Source: an uncultured Phascolarctobacterium sp.
GTDB taxonomy: Bacteria > Bacillota > Negativicutes > Acidaminococcales > Acidaminococcaceae
DNA length: 57,755 nt
Reading direction: 5' to 3'
NCBI GenBank assembly: GCA_949299135.1
Contig: CASFZG010000008.1
Location: forward strand, 1 to 57,755
Positions 16,416 to 24,508 of the stretch are shown piece by piece. Under the pieces are notes generated by a model. It searched no databases. It was not told the origin of the DNA and saw only the letters and a list, made by a program, of their open reading frames with translations. The first letter of the stretch is position 1. Every line of letters begins with the position of its first letter. A program made the translations under genes and the position numbers.

Positions 16416-18773
16416 GCTCACCCGTGCCGAGCACAAGCAGATTGAGGCGGTGATCCAGCAGGCAAAAGGCGACATAAAAACCCATACGGTGCAGGACAGT
16501 ATCCCGTTTCAGAACATGTTTCCCGGTGGGCTGTGCAGGCTGGATGGGGGCACCTTCTCCAAGACCATCTCCTTTGAGGATATTACCACCTGGTGGGGCC
16601 GTAGACCAGCGGAGCATCTTTGAAAGCCTCTGCGATTTCTATAATGGCTATGATCCCTCCATCGGCGTCCAGATCACTTTGGACAGCCGCAGCGGAGGCA
16701 GCGCCGCCGATGAACTGTTCGGCATCCGCAGGCAGGGCAACGACTTGGGCCCCATCCAGGACGAGGCGGTGGACATCCTGCGGATGCAGTACAGCTGGGA
16801 CAACAATGACTATGTGAAAACCAAGTATGTGACCCTGTCCATCGAAGCGGAGAAACTTCCGGTAGCGCTAGCGCGGTTTGCCCACATTGAAACCGACACC
16901 CTCAACCGCTTCAAGCTCATGGGTGCGGCGGCACATGTGATGGGCAGAAAGGAACGTCTGGAGCTGCTTTACAACATCCTCCACCCAGAGGGCGGGCAGT
17001 TCGCCTTTGAATGTGACTGGCTCCCGACCAGCGGCCTTTCGTTGAAGGACTTCATCTCTCCATCCTCCTTCCACTTCGGGGAGACCCGCACCTTCCGCAT
17101 CGGCAGACGGTTCGGGGCGGTGTCCTTCCTGCAAATTCTGGCGCTAGGGATGCACGACCGTATCCTCACCGACTTCATGGAGGCGGATGGGAATATCATG
17201 GTGACCATGCACATCCGGGACATCTACCAGGACGAAGCTATCAAAATGATCAAACGGAAAATCACCGACCTGGACACCATGAAGATACAGGAGCAGAAGC
17301 AGGCTGTGCGCAGCGGCTACGATATGGACATCCTTCCTTCGGACCTCTCTCTACCTACGGCGGTGTTGTGAAAGACCTTCTCACCGATCTGCAATCTCGC
17401 AACGAGAGAATGTTCAACATGACCTTCCTAGTGCTGCACACGGCGGAAACCAAGCAAAAGCTGGAGATCGCCGTTTCCCAAACCGCCAGCGTCGCCCAGA
17501 CCTACAACTGCCTTCTGACCCGGTTGGACTTTCAGCAAGAGGATGGGCTGATGTTCACTTTACCCCTGAGTCTCAGCCGCATCAAGATTGAACGGAGCCT
17601 GACCACTTCGGACCTAGCAGTGTTCGTCCCCTTCATCACCCAGGAGGTGTTTATGAGTGAAGACGCCATGTACTACGGTCTCAACGCCCTCTCCAACAAC
17701 ATGATCCTGCTGAACCGCAAGCAATCCCATTGTCCCAACGGTCTTATGTTCGGAACGCCGACAGCGGCAAACCAACGAGCTGCCAGCGGAAGATCACGTT
17801 CATCATCCTAATGACCCGGGATAATGTTATCATCTGTGACTTAGAGGACGAGTATTCGCCCCTAGTAAAGCGATTGGGCAGTCAGGTGATCCGGCCGTCT
17901 CCGTCCAGCACCGACTATGTGTACCCCCGGACATCAACCTCAACTACTCCGAGGAAGAAAACCCGCTGGCGCTGAAAATAGATTTCGTGCTGTCCTTCTG
18001 CGAGCTCATCATGAACAGCAAGACAGGACTTGAGGCCATTGAGAAAACCATTATCGACCGGGCGGTGCAGATGATCTACCAGCCCTACTTTGCTGACCCT
18101 CGGCCGGAGAATATGTCGATTTTGGGCAACCTGATGAACGCCCTGCTGTCCCAACATATCCTGAAGGCCGACCGGGTGGTCCAAGCGCTTGACCTCTATG
18201 TGAACGGTTCGCTGAACTTCTTCATCCACCGTGGACATCTCCAACCGCCTAGTCTGCTTTGACATCAAGGGACTGGGCAATAACATGAAAAAGCTAGGGA
18301 TGCTCATTGTTCAGGACGCGGTGTGGAACACCATTAACATCAACCGAGCTATCGGGCGCTCCACTTGGTACTTTGTTGACGAATTTCACCTTCTGCTGAA
18401 GGAGGAACAGACCGCGGCGTACAGCGCCGAGATTTGGAAGCAGTTCCGCAAGTGGGGCGGTATCCTCACTGGGGCTACCCAGAACCCCAAAGACTTGGTT
18501 TCCTCCCCAGAGGTCGAAAACATCATGGAAAACAGCGATTTCATCTATATGCTCAACCAGGCGGCAGGCGACCGGAAGATACTGGCAGAGCGGCTGAACA
18601 TTTCGTCGAAGCAGCTTGCCTATGTGACCAATTCCGAGCCTGTTCACGGGTTGCTGTTTTTCAACAATGTCATCCTGCCCTTTGCGGATGACTTCCCGAA
18701 GGATACCGAGCTCTACAAACTGCTCACCACCAAGCCCAGCGAGGTGGAACATGACAAACCAAGAGGAAAGTGA
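16381..18773 (+). pseudogene. virB4: VirB4-like conjugal transfer ATPase (CD1110 family), multiply broken
   Basis: Type IV secretion ATPase that powers substrate transfer. The N-terminus (PAKRKLTRAEHKQIEAVIQQ) begins at a TTG inside prgI. Frames then change near 16600, near 17350, 17750, 17935 and 18235. Between them family segments are recognisable: VKTKYVTLSIEAEKLP, SFHFGETRTFRIG, RNERMFNMTFLVL, NVIICDLEDEYSPLV, WYFVDEFHLLLKEEQ and FIYMLNQAAGDRKILAERL. The Walker A site, normally GTPGSGKS, is split by a shift and reads DSGKPTS. The C-terminus ends at 18773. It is non-functional as it stands. Confidence 0.88.
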
Positions 18774-18779
18774 TATAAT
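18751..18779 (+). promoter_or_regulatory. Promoter of the unknown cargo gene
   Basis: ATGACA (18751-18756) and TATAAT (18774-18779) are separated by 17 bp, with TGA directly before the -10 (extended -10). The TGA of the virB4 remnant forms part of the extended element, so the cassette begins right at the virB4 stop. Confidence 0.65.
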
Positions 18780-18804
18780 CCATATATAACAGGAGGTGGA
18801 TGTC

Positions 18805-19509
18805 ATGAATTTGAGTATTGTTTTGACCGACTTTCTAGAAAAGCAGGGAATACTTAAAACATATAGATTCATTCCTACCAATGAGTGGAATCGTGTAGTC
18901 GTTGATAGAATTGACGATATTGATTCTGATGTTAAAGGCAATACAGATCAGGATATTGGTTTGCTCAGAGTATATAACTCTGATAAGTGCCAATTAATCA
19001 CCACCTCTTGCAAGATCAAGAATTTCGAGCAACAGCAAAATAGCTGTATTAGTTTCCAGTTTGAACATATGTATGTTCCAGTCGAAACCTCAAGGTATGG
19101 CGGTTGTGGAGAGTACAGTTTTATTCTCCCTTTTGGATTTAGATTGACTGACTTACATATTGTAGATCCTTTCGATAAATCCTCTCCAAACATCGAAGAG
19201 AAGAAACATTTTAGATATAACATCTACTGGGATGCTCAAAAGAAAATCCAAGCGGTTCAAATGACACTTCTTTCAAGCCGCGGCAGTTTTTCTTTTATCG
19301 TCAAAGGTGTGGCAGAAGAATACAATCAAGAGTCTATATATTTACCATGCATTGAGAATAATATGGTTCTTGACCGGGATCTTTCGGAGAAATGCTTTGA
19401 TCGTGGCATTAAAAAATCATTTTGGCGCAATTTGAAAGATTCTATAATCCTCGAACCTAATTTTAATGGAATTGGTATCGATCTAAAGAATTTGTTCAAA
19501 AAACAGTAA
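18805..19509 (+). CDS. Hypothetical cargo protein (234 aa)
   Basis: I do not recognise this protein. It has 234 residues, is uninterrupted and AT-rich, with no membrane segments and no obvious catalytic motif. It starts MNLSIVLTDFLEKQGILKTY and has a mid-section with several aromatic residues (SYRFIPTNEW-like and FEHMYVPVETSRYGG) followed by FILPFGFRLTDLHIVDPFD. The tail is basic (FKKQ). The start ATG at 18805 is 8 bases after AGGAGG; a GTG at 18796 overlaps the ribosome-binding site. It has its own promoter and terminator and occupies the position after virB4 where a cell-wall hydrolase gene normally lies. That makes it accessory cargo of unknown role. Confidence 0.7.
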   Translation: MNLSIVLTDFLEKQGILKTYRFIPTNEWNRVVVDRIDDIDSDVKGNTDQDIGLLRVYNSDKCQLITTSCKIKNFEQQQNSCISFQFEHMYVPVETSRYGGCGEYSFILPFGFRLTDLHIVDPFDKSSPNIEEKKHFRYNIYWDAQKKIQAVQMTLLSSRGSFSFIVKGVAEEYNQESIYLPCIENNMVLDRDLSEKCFDRGIKKSFWRNLKDSIILEPNFNGIGIDLKNLFKKQ

Positions 19510-19522
19510 GGGATTTACTAAC

Positions 19523-19546
19523 CCGCCTCAACAGAGGCGGTTTTTT
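19523..19546 (+). terminator. Terminator after the unknown cargo gene
   Basis: A perfect hairpin CCGCCTC-AACA-GAGGCGG followed by six T residues, 13 bp after the stop codon at 19509. Confidence 0.88.
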
Positions 19547-19601
19547 GTATACTTCGCGATTTAGTCTTGAATTTAGTCTTGTTGTTGTAAAACCAATAAA
19601 A

Positions 19602-19628
19602 AACGCCCTTCCAAAAACTGGAAAGGCG
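19602..19628 (-). terminator. Element-borne terminator for tRNA-Arg at the right junction
   Basis: On the reverse strand, just past the tRNA CCA end, the hairpin CGCC-TTTCC...GGAA-GGGCG is followed by a T tract. It takes the place of the chromosomal terminator now displaced to 5663-5690 and shares its first bases with the 57-bp repeat. Confidence 0.6.
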
Positions 19629-19682
19629 CATATTTACTGGTGATCCCGGGCAGATTCGAACTGCCGACCTACCGCTTAGGAG
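19626..19682. repeat. Right attachment repeat (attR), inside intact tRNA-Arg
   Basis: 57 bp identical to 5686-5742. It covers the CCA end to the anticodon loop of the tRNA plus 12 bp beyond the CCA end. Confidence 0.9.
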
Positions 19683-19714
19683 GCGGTTGCTCTATCCTGC
19701 TGAGCTACGGAACC
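19638..19714 (-). tRNA. tRNA-Arg (anticodon CCT)
   Basis: The reverse strand folds as a full cloverleaf of 77 nt with encoded CCA. The acceptor stem is GGTTCCG/CGGGATC with two G-U pairs. The D arm contains TAGCTCAGCAGGATAGAGCA. The anticodon stem ACCGC/GCGGT encloses CTCCTAA (anticodon CCT), and the T arm contains GTTCGAATC. It is the integration target of the element, which left it functional by supplying an identical 3' half. Confidence 0.95.
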
Positions 19715-19755
19715 AAAATAAGCTGTTAAATTAAAACAAATCTGCCACACGGCAA

Positions 19756-20061
19756 TTACAGTTCTGCCATTGCTCCGGGAGGCATGCTCCACTCAACCCT
19801 GACATCGGTATTAACCCAAAGCCTGCCAAGGCAAACCTTAAAGTTTTCCAGGCTTTCAAGCGGCATTAAGGTTTTGGTTACAAACTGGCGGATGGTATCG
19901 CCTTCCGGCAAATCCAGCGTCAGCGGTTTCTGCAAAAATTCTTCAACGCGCGCCTTTGCTTCGGGCACGTCAAGGCAAACATTTGCCGTTTTTGTTGCGG
20001 GGTCATATTCAACGCAGCCATAATGGGCATGGCAATTTAATGTAACAATAAACTTTTCCAT
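19756..20061 (-). CDS. Hypothetical protein (101 aa)
   Basis: Not recognised. 101 residues starting MEKFIVTLNCHAHYGCVEYD, mostly beta in character, with CHAHYGC near the N-terminus. That group of Cys and His might bind metal, but there is no second cluster to support this. The gene follows a GGAGGTACGATATG-type start region on the reverse strand. Base composition and codon use resemble the chromosome rather than the element. It stands alone between tRNA-Arg and the rubrerythrin gene. Confidence 0.7.
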   Translation of the reverse strand: MEKFIVTLNCHAHYGCVEYDPATKTANVCLDVPEAKARVEEFLQKPLTLDLPEGDTIRQFVTKTLMPLESLENFKVCLGRLWVNTDVRVEWSMPPGAMAEL

Positions 20062-20201
20062 ATCGTACCTCCGGTATCTTCTGTATATTATAGCAAGTTC
20101 TGCGTCATTCTACAATAGTAACGCTAAATTTTGCCTTATCCCGCCGCGGCGGATATTTTAACTGCATTTCACAAAAATTTTAATTTAAAAATGCGTCAAT
20201 A

Positions 20202-20244
20202 AATAATAATTATTATTGACAACTTATCACTGCCGTGTTACAAT
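20202..20244 (+). promoter_or_regulatory. Strong promoter with PerR/Fur-like palindrome upstream of rubrerythrin
   Basis: TTGACA (20216-20221) and TACAAT (20239-20244) have the ideal 17-bp spacing. A perfect 16-bp palindrome AATAATAATTATTATT (20202-20217) overlaps the -35 box. Its AT-rich form resembles PerR/Fur boxes, so peroxide- or iron-dependent repression of the downstream gene is likely. Confidence 0.75.
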
Positions 20245-20317
20245 CAATAATGTAAGCGGTACTGATTACCGCACAAAACAATTTACACTTTATTGTACTT
20301 TAATGGAGGAATGAATA

Positions 20318-20863
20318 ATGAAAAAATTTGTTTGCCAGGTTTGTGGCTATGTTTATGAAGGTGAAGCTGCTCCGGAATACTGCCCGCAGTGCAAAGCTCC
20401 GGCTTCCAAATTTGTAGAAATGAAAGGTGAAATGACCTGGGCTGCCGAACATTTTGTTGGCGTAGCTAAAGACGTTCCCGAAGATATTAAAAACGACCTG
20501 CGCGCTAACTTCAACGGCGAATGCTGCGAAGTAGGCATGTACCTTGCTATGGCTCGCGTTGCTCATCGCGAAGGTTATCCTGAAATCGGCCTGTACTGGG
20601 AAAAAGCTGCTTACGAAGAAGCAGAACATGCAGCTAAATTTGCTGAACTGCTCGGCGAAGTTGTTACCGACAGCACCAAAAAGAACCTTGAAATGCGCGT
20701 AGAAGCAGAAAACGGCGCAACCGCAGGCAAAACCGACCTTGCAAAACGCGCTAAAGAACTCGGCCTCGACGCTATCCATGACACCGTTCATGAAATGGCA
20801 CGTGACGAAGCTCGCCATGGCAGAGCTTTCGCAGGCCTGCTTGCCCGTTACTTCAACAAATAA
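20318..20863 (+). CDS. Reverse rubrerythrin (NADH/rubredoxin-linked peroxidase)
   Basis: Non-haem di-iron peroxidase that detoxifies H2O2 in anaerobes. The 181 residues have the domain order reversed relative to classical rubrerythrin. An N-terminal rubredoxin-like iron site (CQVCGY near 6-9 and CPQC near 24-27) precedes a ferritin-like four-helix domain. The di-iron ligands are seen in [36 protein letters not shown] and [11 protein letters not shown]. It uses highly biased codons, suggesting strong expression, and has an excellent promoter and a ribosome-binding site TGGAGGA. It is a monocistronic gene with its own terminator. The palindrome over its promoter suggests oxidative-stress control. 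Confidence 0.92.
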   Translation: MKKFVCQVCGYVYEGEAAPEYCPQCKAPASKFVEMKGEMTWAAEHFVGVAKDVPEDIKNDLRANFNGECCEVGMYLAMARVAHREGYPEIGLYWEKAAYEEAEHAAKFAELLGEVVTDSTKKNLEMRVEAENGATAGKTDLAKRAKELGLDAIHDTVHEMARDEARHGRAFAGLLARYFNK

Positions 20864-20893
20864 TTTAACGGTTATTTAAGCAATAAGCAAAAC

Positions 20894-20932
20894 AAACACC
20901 TGTTACCGTAAAGTAGCAGGTGTTTTTGTTTT
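20894..20932. terminator. Terminator shared by rubrerythrin and M48 peptidase genes
   Basis: The hairpin AACACCTG...CAGGTGTT with T-rich tails on both strands lies between the two convergent genes. Confidence 0.8.
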
Positions 20933-20949
20933 GCGTTTTATTTTGCGTT

Positions 20950-22059
20950 TTAGTCTTTGGATTTCTTCTTTTTATCCTTATCTTTGTCATTATCTGCTGC
21001 GTCGTTGGCGTTGGCAATGGGTGCCCATTCGCGCAGAAGCTGGCTGCACGCGTTGGCGTAGCTGCCCGCGTCGCCGAAGCCTGCGGCGTAAGCGTCCTGA
21101 TTATACACGGTTAATAGCTGAATGTCCTCGTAATACAGCGTTGCGCTGCCGCCGTTGTCGTACACAATAAAGCGGTACGGGTCAATCGGTCCGCGCTGGC
21201 GCGCTACATACAGCGAACCTGCCAGCATATAGGCACGGTATTCCGGCTTGTCGTTGCCGATTTTTTCGCTGATGTTAAAAGTCCAATCGCCTTCATGCAC
21301 GGTTGCCGTACCATCTTCATGCACGGTGATATCCGGGTGCGGGTCCAGCTTTTTAATCTGTTTCATCACGCGTTTCAGGCGTTCTTCCGGTTCCGGATGG
21401 CTGCTGAACAGGCCATAGCCCGGGTTGCCTTTTTCCTTGGACAAATCTTCCAGCTTGTTAATGGTCAGCACCATGCTGTACGGATTATAGCCCGCCGCCA
21501 CGCACAGGTTAAAGCCTTCTTTGTCAGCGCCGCGTTCATCGGTACGGCTGTAACCTGCTGCCAAAGCCTGCGATGCCAGCCCCGTCAGCCCCATATCGCC
21601 CTTGGTGGCAACGGCTAAAAGCAGCGTCGTCAAAAGCTGCTTTTCAATCTGGTGTACGGTATGCTTTTTAACAACGTGGCTTACCTCGTGCCCAAGCACG
21701 CCCGCCAGTTCAGCGTCGCTCGGCATGTAATCAATAAGCCCCTTAAACACATACACAAAACCGCCCGGGCACGCCAGAGCGTTGACTTCGTCGCAGTTCA
21801 GCACCTTAAAGCTGTACTCCAAATCCTGCCTGTCGCTGACGGCAACAAGGCTTTGCCCGATACGGTTGACGCGCTCCTGCAATTCGTAGTCCTGCACCAC
21901 GCCGTATTTCGCTTCCAGCGCCATCGCGGTTTCGCGCCCCATTTCAATTTCCTGCTGTTTGCTGATGATGCCCGCTTCTGCCGGAAGCACGCTGCCGAGC
22001 AGCAGATACACGGCAAACAGCAGCCCGCCCAGTAATTTGCCTATATTTTTTAATGCCAT
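20950..22059 (-). CDS. M48 family metallopeptidase with signal peptide
   Basis: Zinc endopeptidase, probably in the cell envelope. Residues 1-30 form a signal peptide (LLFAVYLLLGSVLPAEAG). The catalytic motif is HEVSH inside AGVLGHEVSHVVKKH, and the third ligand region is DERGADKEGFNLC, as in BepA/YfgC-type M48B proteases. A C-terminal domain of about 130 residues follows, ending in a Lys/Asp-rich tail (DNDKDKDKKKKSKD). The 369-residue length is normal. The start codon directly abuts the stop of the CoA-transferase gene (TGAATG), so the two genes are co-transcribed. BepA-type proteases maintain outer-membrane proteins, which fits a diderm host. Confidence 0.88.
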   Translation of the reverse strand: MALKNIGKLLGGLLFAVYLLLGSVLPAEAGIISKQQEIEMGRETAMALEAKYGVVQDYELQERVNRIGQSLVAVSDRQDLEYSFKVLNCDEVNALACPGGFVYVFKGLIDYMPSDAELAGVLGHEVSHVVKKHTVHQIEKQLLTTLLLAVATKGDMGLTGLASQALAAGYSRTDERGADKEGFNLCVAAGYNPYSMVLTINKLEDLSKEKGNPGYGLFSSHPEPEERLKRVMKQIKKLDPHPDITVHEDGTATVHEGDWTFNISEKIGNDKPEYRAYMLAGSLYVARQRGPIDPYRFIVYDNGGSATLYYEDIQLLTVYNQDAYAAGFGDAGSYANACSQLLREWAPIANANDAADNDKDKDKKKKSKD

Positions 22060-23217
22060 TCAAATCTCTCCTTTTGCGCGCATGGCGGCGATTTCTTCCG
22101 TTGTATAGCCAAGCCCCGCCAGCACTTCGTCCGTGTGCTCGCCCAGATACGGTGCGCGGCGGTTGATTGTGCCCTCCGTTTCAGACAGCTTCACCGCCGG
22201 TTTTACATAAGTATAATTGCCAAAGTCTTCTTTCTTCGTCAGCAGCATGTCACACTGCTCCGTCGTTAAATCGCTGTCCAAAGCCTCAAGCAAAGTACGC
22301 ACAGGCGTTACGCAAAACTCGTCCTTGCCGATAAGCTCCAGCCATTCCGCCTGCGTTTTCTGCCGGAAGGCATCAGCCAGAATCTTTTTCAGCTCTGCCG
22401 AATGGGCAAAATCAAACTGGCGGTCTTTTAATTCCGGTTTTTCAATCAGTTCGCACATTTTCTGCCAGAACTTCGGCTCAATCGTGCCGATGCTGAGCCA
22501 ACGCCCGTCTTTGGTTTGGTAAACACTGTAATAATGCGATGCCGTACGCCCGAAGGAAGGCATACCCGTTTCGCGGCAACCGATGACGCTGCTGATGCCG
22601 GTAATCTGCGTGTTGATGGCAGTGCTGTATAAATCAATGTTCACCGCCTGCCCTTTGCCGGTGCGCTCACGCGCGAACAATGCCAACAGAATACCGCTGA
22701 CGGCGTTCAGACTGCTGCCCAGCGCCGCAACCTGCACCGAAGGCACACTGATATCAGTACCGTCCTCCTGCGCATCGACGCCCGCCAGCCCGACGACGTT
22801 CAAATCGTGCGAAGGCATGTGCTTGTATTTGCCATCCGGCCCGAAGCCGGTAATGGAACAGTAAATAAGCCGCGGGTTAATTTTGCCGACGGTTTCGTAA
22901 TCAAGCCCCAGCATTTTTAAATAACCCGGGCGGAAGCCTTCCAGAAAAACATCGGCTTCTTTTAAAAGGCGCAGCAGCACTTCGCGCCCCGCCTGTGTTT
23001 TAAGGTTGACGGTAATGCCGCGCTTGTTGCGGTTCAGCATTAAATGCCAGTAGCTCATGCCCGGCTCTTTTTCCGGCGTAAAGCCGCGCGTAACATCGCC
23101 CTTAACGTCCTCAACCTTAATTACATCCGCGCCGAAGTCGCCCAGCGTCATACCGGCGTACTGCCCCGGCAGCCATTTGCTGAAATCTATAACCTTTATT
23201 CCGTTTAAAACCTGCAT
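22060..23217 (-). CDS. CaiB/BaiF family CoA-transferase
   Basis: Class III CoA-transferase or racemase that moves CoA between carboxylic acids; the substrate is not predictable from sequence. About 385 residues start MQVLNGIKVIDFSKWLPGQY. Family blocks follow: GDFGADVIKVEDVKGD (with the conserved Asp/Glu region), LNRNKRGITVNLKT, EGFRPGYLKMLGLDYE, GFGPDGKYKHMPSHDLN and RERTGKGQAVNIDLY. The ATG at 23217 follows GGAGGG with proper spacing; the upstream ATG at 23232 lies in the ribosome-binding site. It is the first gene of a two-gene operon with the M48 peptidase, a pairing I cannot explain functionally. Confidence 0.9.
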   Translation of the reverse strand: MQVLNGIKVIDFSKWLPGQYAGMTLGDFGADVIKVEDVKGDVTRGFTPEKEPGMSYWHLMLNRNKRGITVNLKTQAGREVLLRLLKEADVFLEGFRPGYLKMLGLDYETVGKINPRLIYCSITGFGPDGKYKHMPSHDLNVVGLAGVDAQEDGTDISVPSVQVAALGSSLNAVSGILLALFARERTGKGQAVNIDLYSTAINTQITGISSVIGCRETGMPSFGRTASHYYSVYQTKDGRWLSIGTIEPKFWQKMCELIEKPELKDRQFDFAHSAELKKILADAFRQKTQAEWLELIGKDEFCVTPVRTLLEALDSDLTTEQCDMLLTKKEDFGNYTYVKPAVKLSETEGTINRRAPYLGEHTDEVLAGLGYTTEEIAAMRAKGEI

Positions 23218-23382
23218 ATAAAATCCCTCCAAAGGCTGCTTGCTGTAAATATGCTTATATAATTCTACACGGCGGGACGTTTTCCTTTTTATCTTGCGGC
23301 GGCAAGTATAAATATGTATAATATTATTGTGGTAAAATTATAGCTGAAACTTTTGTCATTTTTATGTTTTGGAGTGATTTTA

Positions 23383-23889
23383 ATGAACATTCATAAATTA
23401 ACTTTGGCGGCGCTGCTCGTCGCTATCGGCGCATTAAGCGCGCACATTGTTTACATCCCGGCAGGCGCTTCCAAGTGCTTTCCCGTCCAGCACGCCATCA
23501 ACGTGCTGTGCGCCGTTATTTTAGGGCCGAAGGAAGCCGTTTCCGTCGCGTTTGTCATCAGCTGCCTGCGCAACATGGCAGGCACCGGTTCGCTGCTCGC
23601 ATTCCCCGGCAGCATGATTGGCGCGCTGCTGGCAGGCCTTGCTTACCGCCGTTTTAACAGCACCGGCGCGGCCATGGCCGGAGAAATTTTCGGCACCGGT
23701 ATTTTAGGCGGCCTTGCAGCATGGGTTATTGCCTGGGCAATACTAGACAGCAAAGCGGCAGCGTGGTTTTTTGTGCCCCCGTTTTTAATCAGCACCGTCG
23801 GTGGCAGCATTATTGCCGGGCTTTTAATTAAAAGCGGCGTGCTCAGCCACATCATGCCAACGCAGCTTTCCAGCAAGGCAGGTAAATGA
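23383..23889 (+). CDS. thiW: ECF transporter S component, ThiW family
   Basis: Substrate-binding membrane subunit of an energy-coupling-factor importer, thought to take up the thiazole precursor of thiamine. The 168 residues include the family start LAALLVAIGALSAHIVYIPA, then CFPVQHAINVLCAVILGPKE and about five to six membrane helices. No ECF ATPase or T subunit genes are nearby, so a shared module elsewhere is assumed. The ATG at 23383 follows TTTTGGAGTGATTTTA. No TPP riboswitch is recognisable in the 150-bp leader. It overlaps the next gene by 4 bp (ATGA). Confidence 0.85.
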   Translation: MNIHKLTLAALLVAIGALSAHIVYIPAGASKCFPVQHAINVLCAVILGPKEAVSVAFVISCLRNMAGTGSLLAFPGSMIGALLAGLAYRRFNSTGAAMAGEIFGTGILGGLAAWVIAWAILDSKAAAWFFVPPFLISTVGGSIIAGLLIKSGVLSHIMPTQLSSKAGK

Positions 23890-24152
23890 TGGATTTTAAC
23901 CTTGATAATTTACTTTCGCAAATTCTATACGTGCTCAGCGGTTTTTTCTTCGGCATTTTTGCCTCGCGTTACAGCGTGCTGGCATGGCGTGCCGTCCGCT
24001 CGCGCGGATTATTGAGCGCTATTGTGCAGCTTTGCGTGCTGTTTCTGGCGTTCATCGTGTTCCCGCTGTTATTTTCAACCCGCACCGTGATGGGCAGCTT
24101 TGTGTATTACGCCGTACTGCTTTTCTTTTTCAGCAAGGGCATTAAGAGGTGA
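23886..24152 (+). CDS. Small membrane protein (88 aa)
   Basis: Not recognised. 88 residues with three hydrophobic stretches (ILYVLSGFFFGIFAS, IVQLCVLFLAFIVFPLLF and FVYYAVLLFFF), so it is an integral membrane protein. The start overlaps the thiW stop by 4 bp (ATGATG), and the stop lies just before the ArsR gene. The three genes therefore look like one operon. A role as an accessory subunit of the transporter is possible but unsupported. Confidence 0.75.
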   Translation: MMDFNLDNLLSQILYVLSGFFFGIFASRYSVLAWRAVRSRGLLSAIVQLCVLFLAFIVFPLLFSTRTVMGSFVYYAVLLFFFSKGIKR

Positions 24153-24156
24153 GATT

Positions 24157-24480
24157 ATGAGTGAAGAAAAAACTTTAAAACTGGACGTGCCCATTGCCGA
24201 AAAATTTGTGCAGCCCATGGCTGATACCTTTAAAGTGCTGGGCGACCCGACGCGCATCCGTATTCTGGCACTGCTTGCCGAAGGCCAAGCCTGCGTGACA
24301 AATATCGCGGATTCTTTGGAGATGACGCAATCCGCCATTTCGCATCAGTTAAGGCTTTTGCGCCATGCGGGATTGGTTAAATTTACCAAAACAGGCAAAG
24401 AAGTGTTTTACAGCCTTGACGACCAGCATGTATTAACCCTGTTCGCCCAGGCGCTGGACCATATCAAACACCGTGTATAA
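24157..24480 (+). CDS. ArsR/SmtB family metal-sensing repressor (CzrA-like)
   Basis: Winged-helix repressor of 107 residues. The core DPTRIRILALLAEGQACVTN and recognition helix TQSAISHQLRLLRHAGLV are typical. The C-terminal helix has the full alpha-5 metal motif D-x-H-x10-H-x-x-H (Asp89, His91, His102, His105), which in CzrA/SmtB binds Zn or Co and releases DNA. The alpha-3 Cys motif of arsenic/cadmium sensors is absent. The start ATG at 24157 follows AAGAGGTGAG. Its operon partners are ThiW and a small membrane protein, an unexpected pairing for a zinc/cobalt sensor. Confidence 0.9.
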   Translation: MSEEKTLKLDVPIAEKFVQPMADTFKVLGDPTRIRILALLAEGQACVTNIADSLEMTQSAISHQLRLLRHAGLVKFTKTGKEVFYSLDDQHVLTLFAQALDHIKHRV

Positions 24481-24483
24481 GCA

Positions 24484-24508
24484 AAAAGCAGGCCTTAAGC
24501 CTGCTTTT
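24484..24508. terminator. Terminator between ArsR and AsmA-like genes
   Basis: Hairpin AAAAGCAGGC-CTTAA-GCCTGCTTTT, symmetrical and usable in both directions. It overlaps the stop codon of the AsmA-like gene. Confidence 0.85.

Larger units (their letters stand above)
5686..19682. mobile_element. Degraded Tn1549/CTn2-like conjugative element integrated at tRNA-Arg(CCT)
   Basis: Roughly 14 kb bounded by 57-bp direct repeats in the tRNA-Arg gene. The recognisable backbone, left to right, is an excisionase remnant, DUF6017 replication-type protein, PcfB, VirD4, Maff2/VirB6 remnant, PrgI and VirB4. This is the gene order of Tn1549/CTn2-type elements. All of these except prgI are broken. No integrase, relaxase or NlpC/P60 transfer hydrolase is visible. 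Open cargo genes sit between the remnants: a vsr nuclease, methyltransferase, receiver, GHKL kinase, HTH, HNH protein and one unknown. The cargo is visibly more AT-rich than the flanking chromosome and the backbone. The element is probably immobile on its own. Confidence 0.85.

Noticed and set aside
23233-23382. Possible TPP riboswitch before thiW
   Set aside because: The conserved CTGAGA and ACCTG blocks are not present in the leader.
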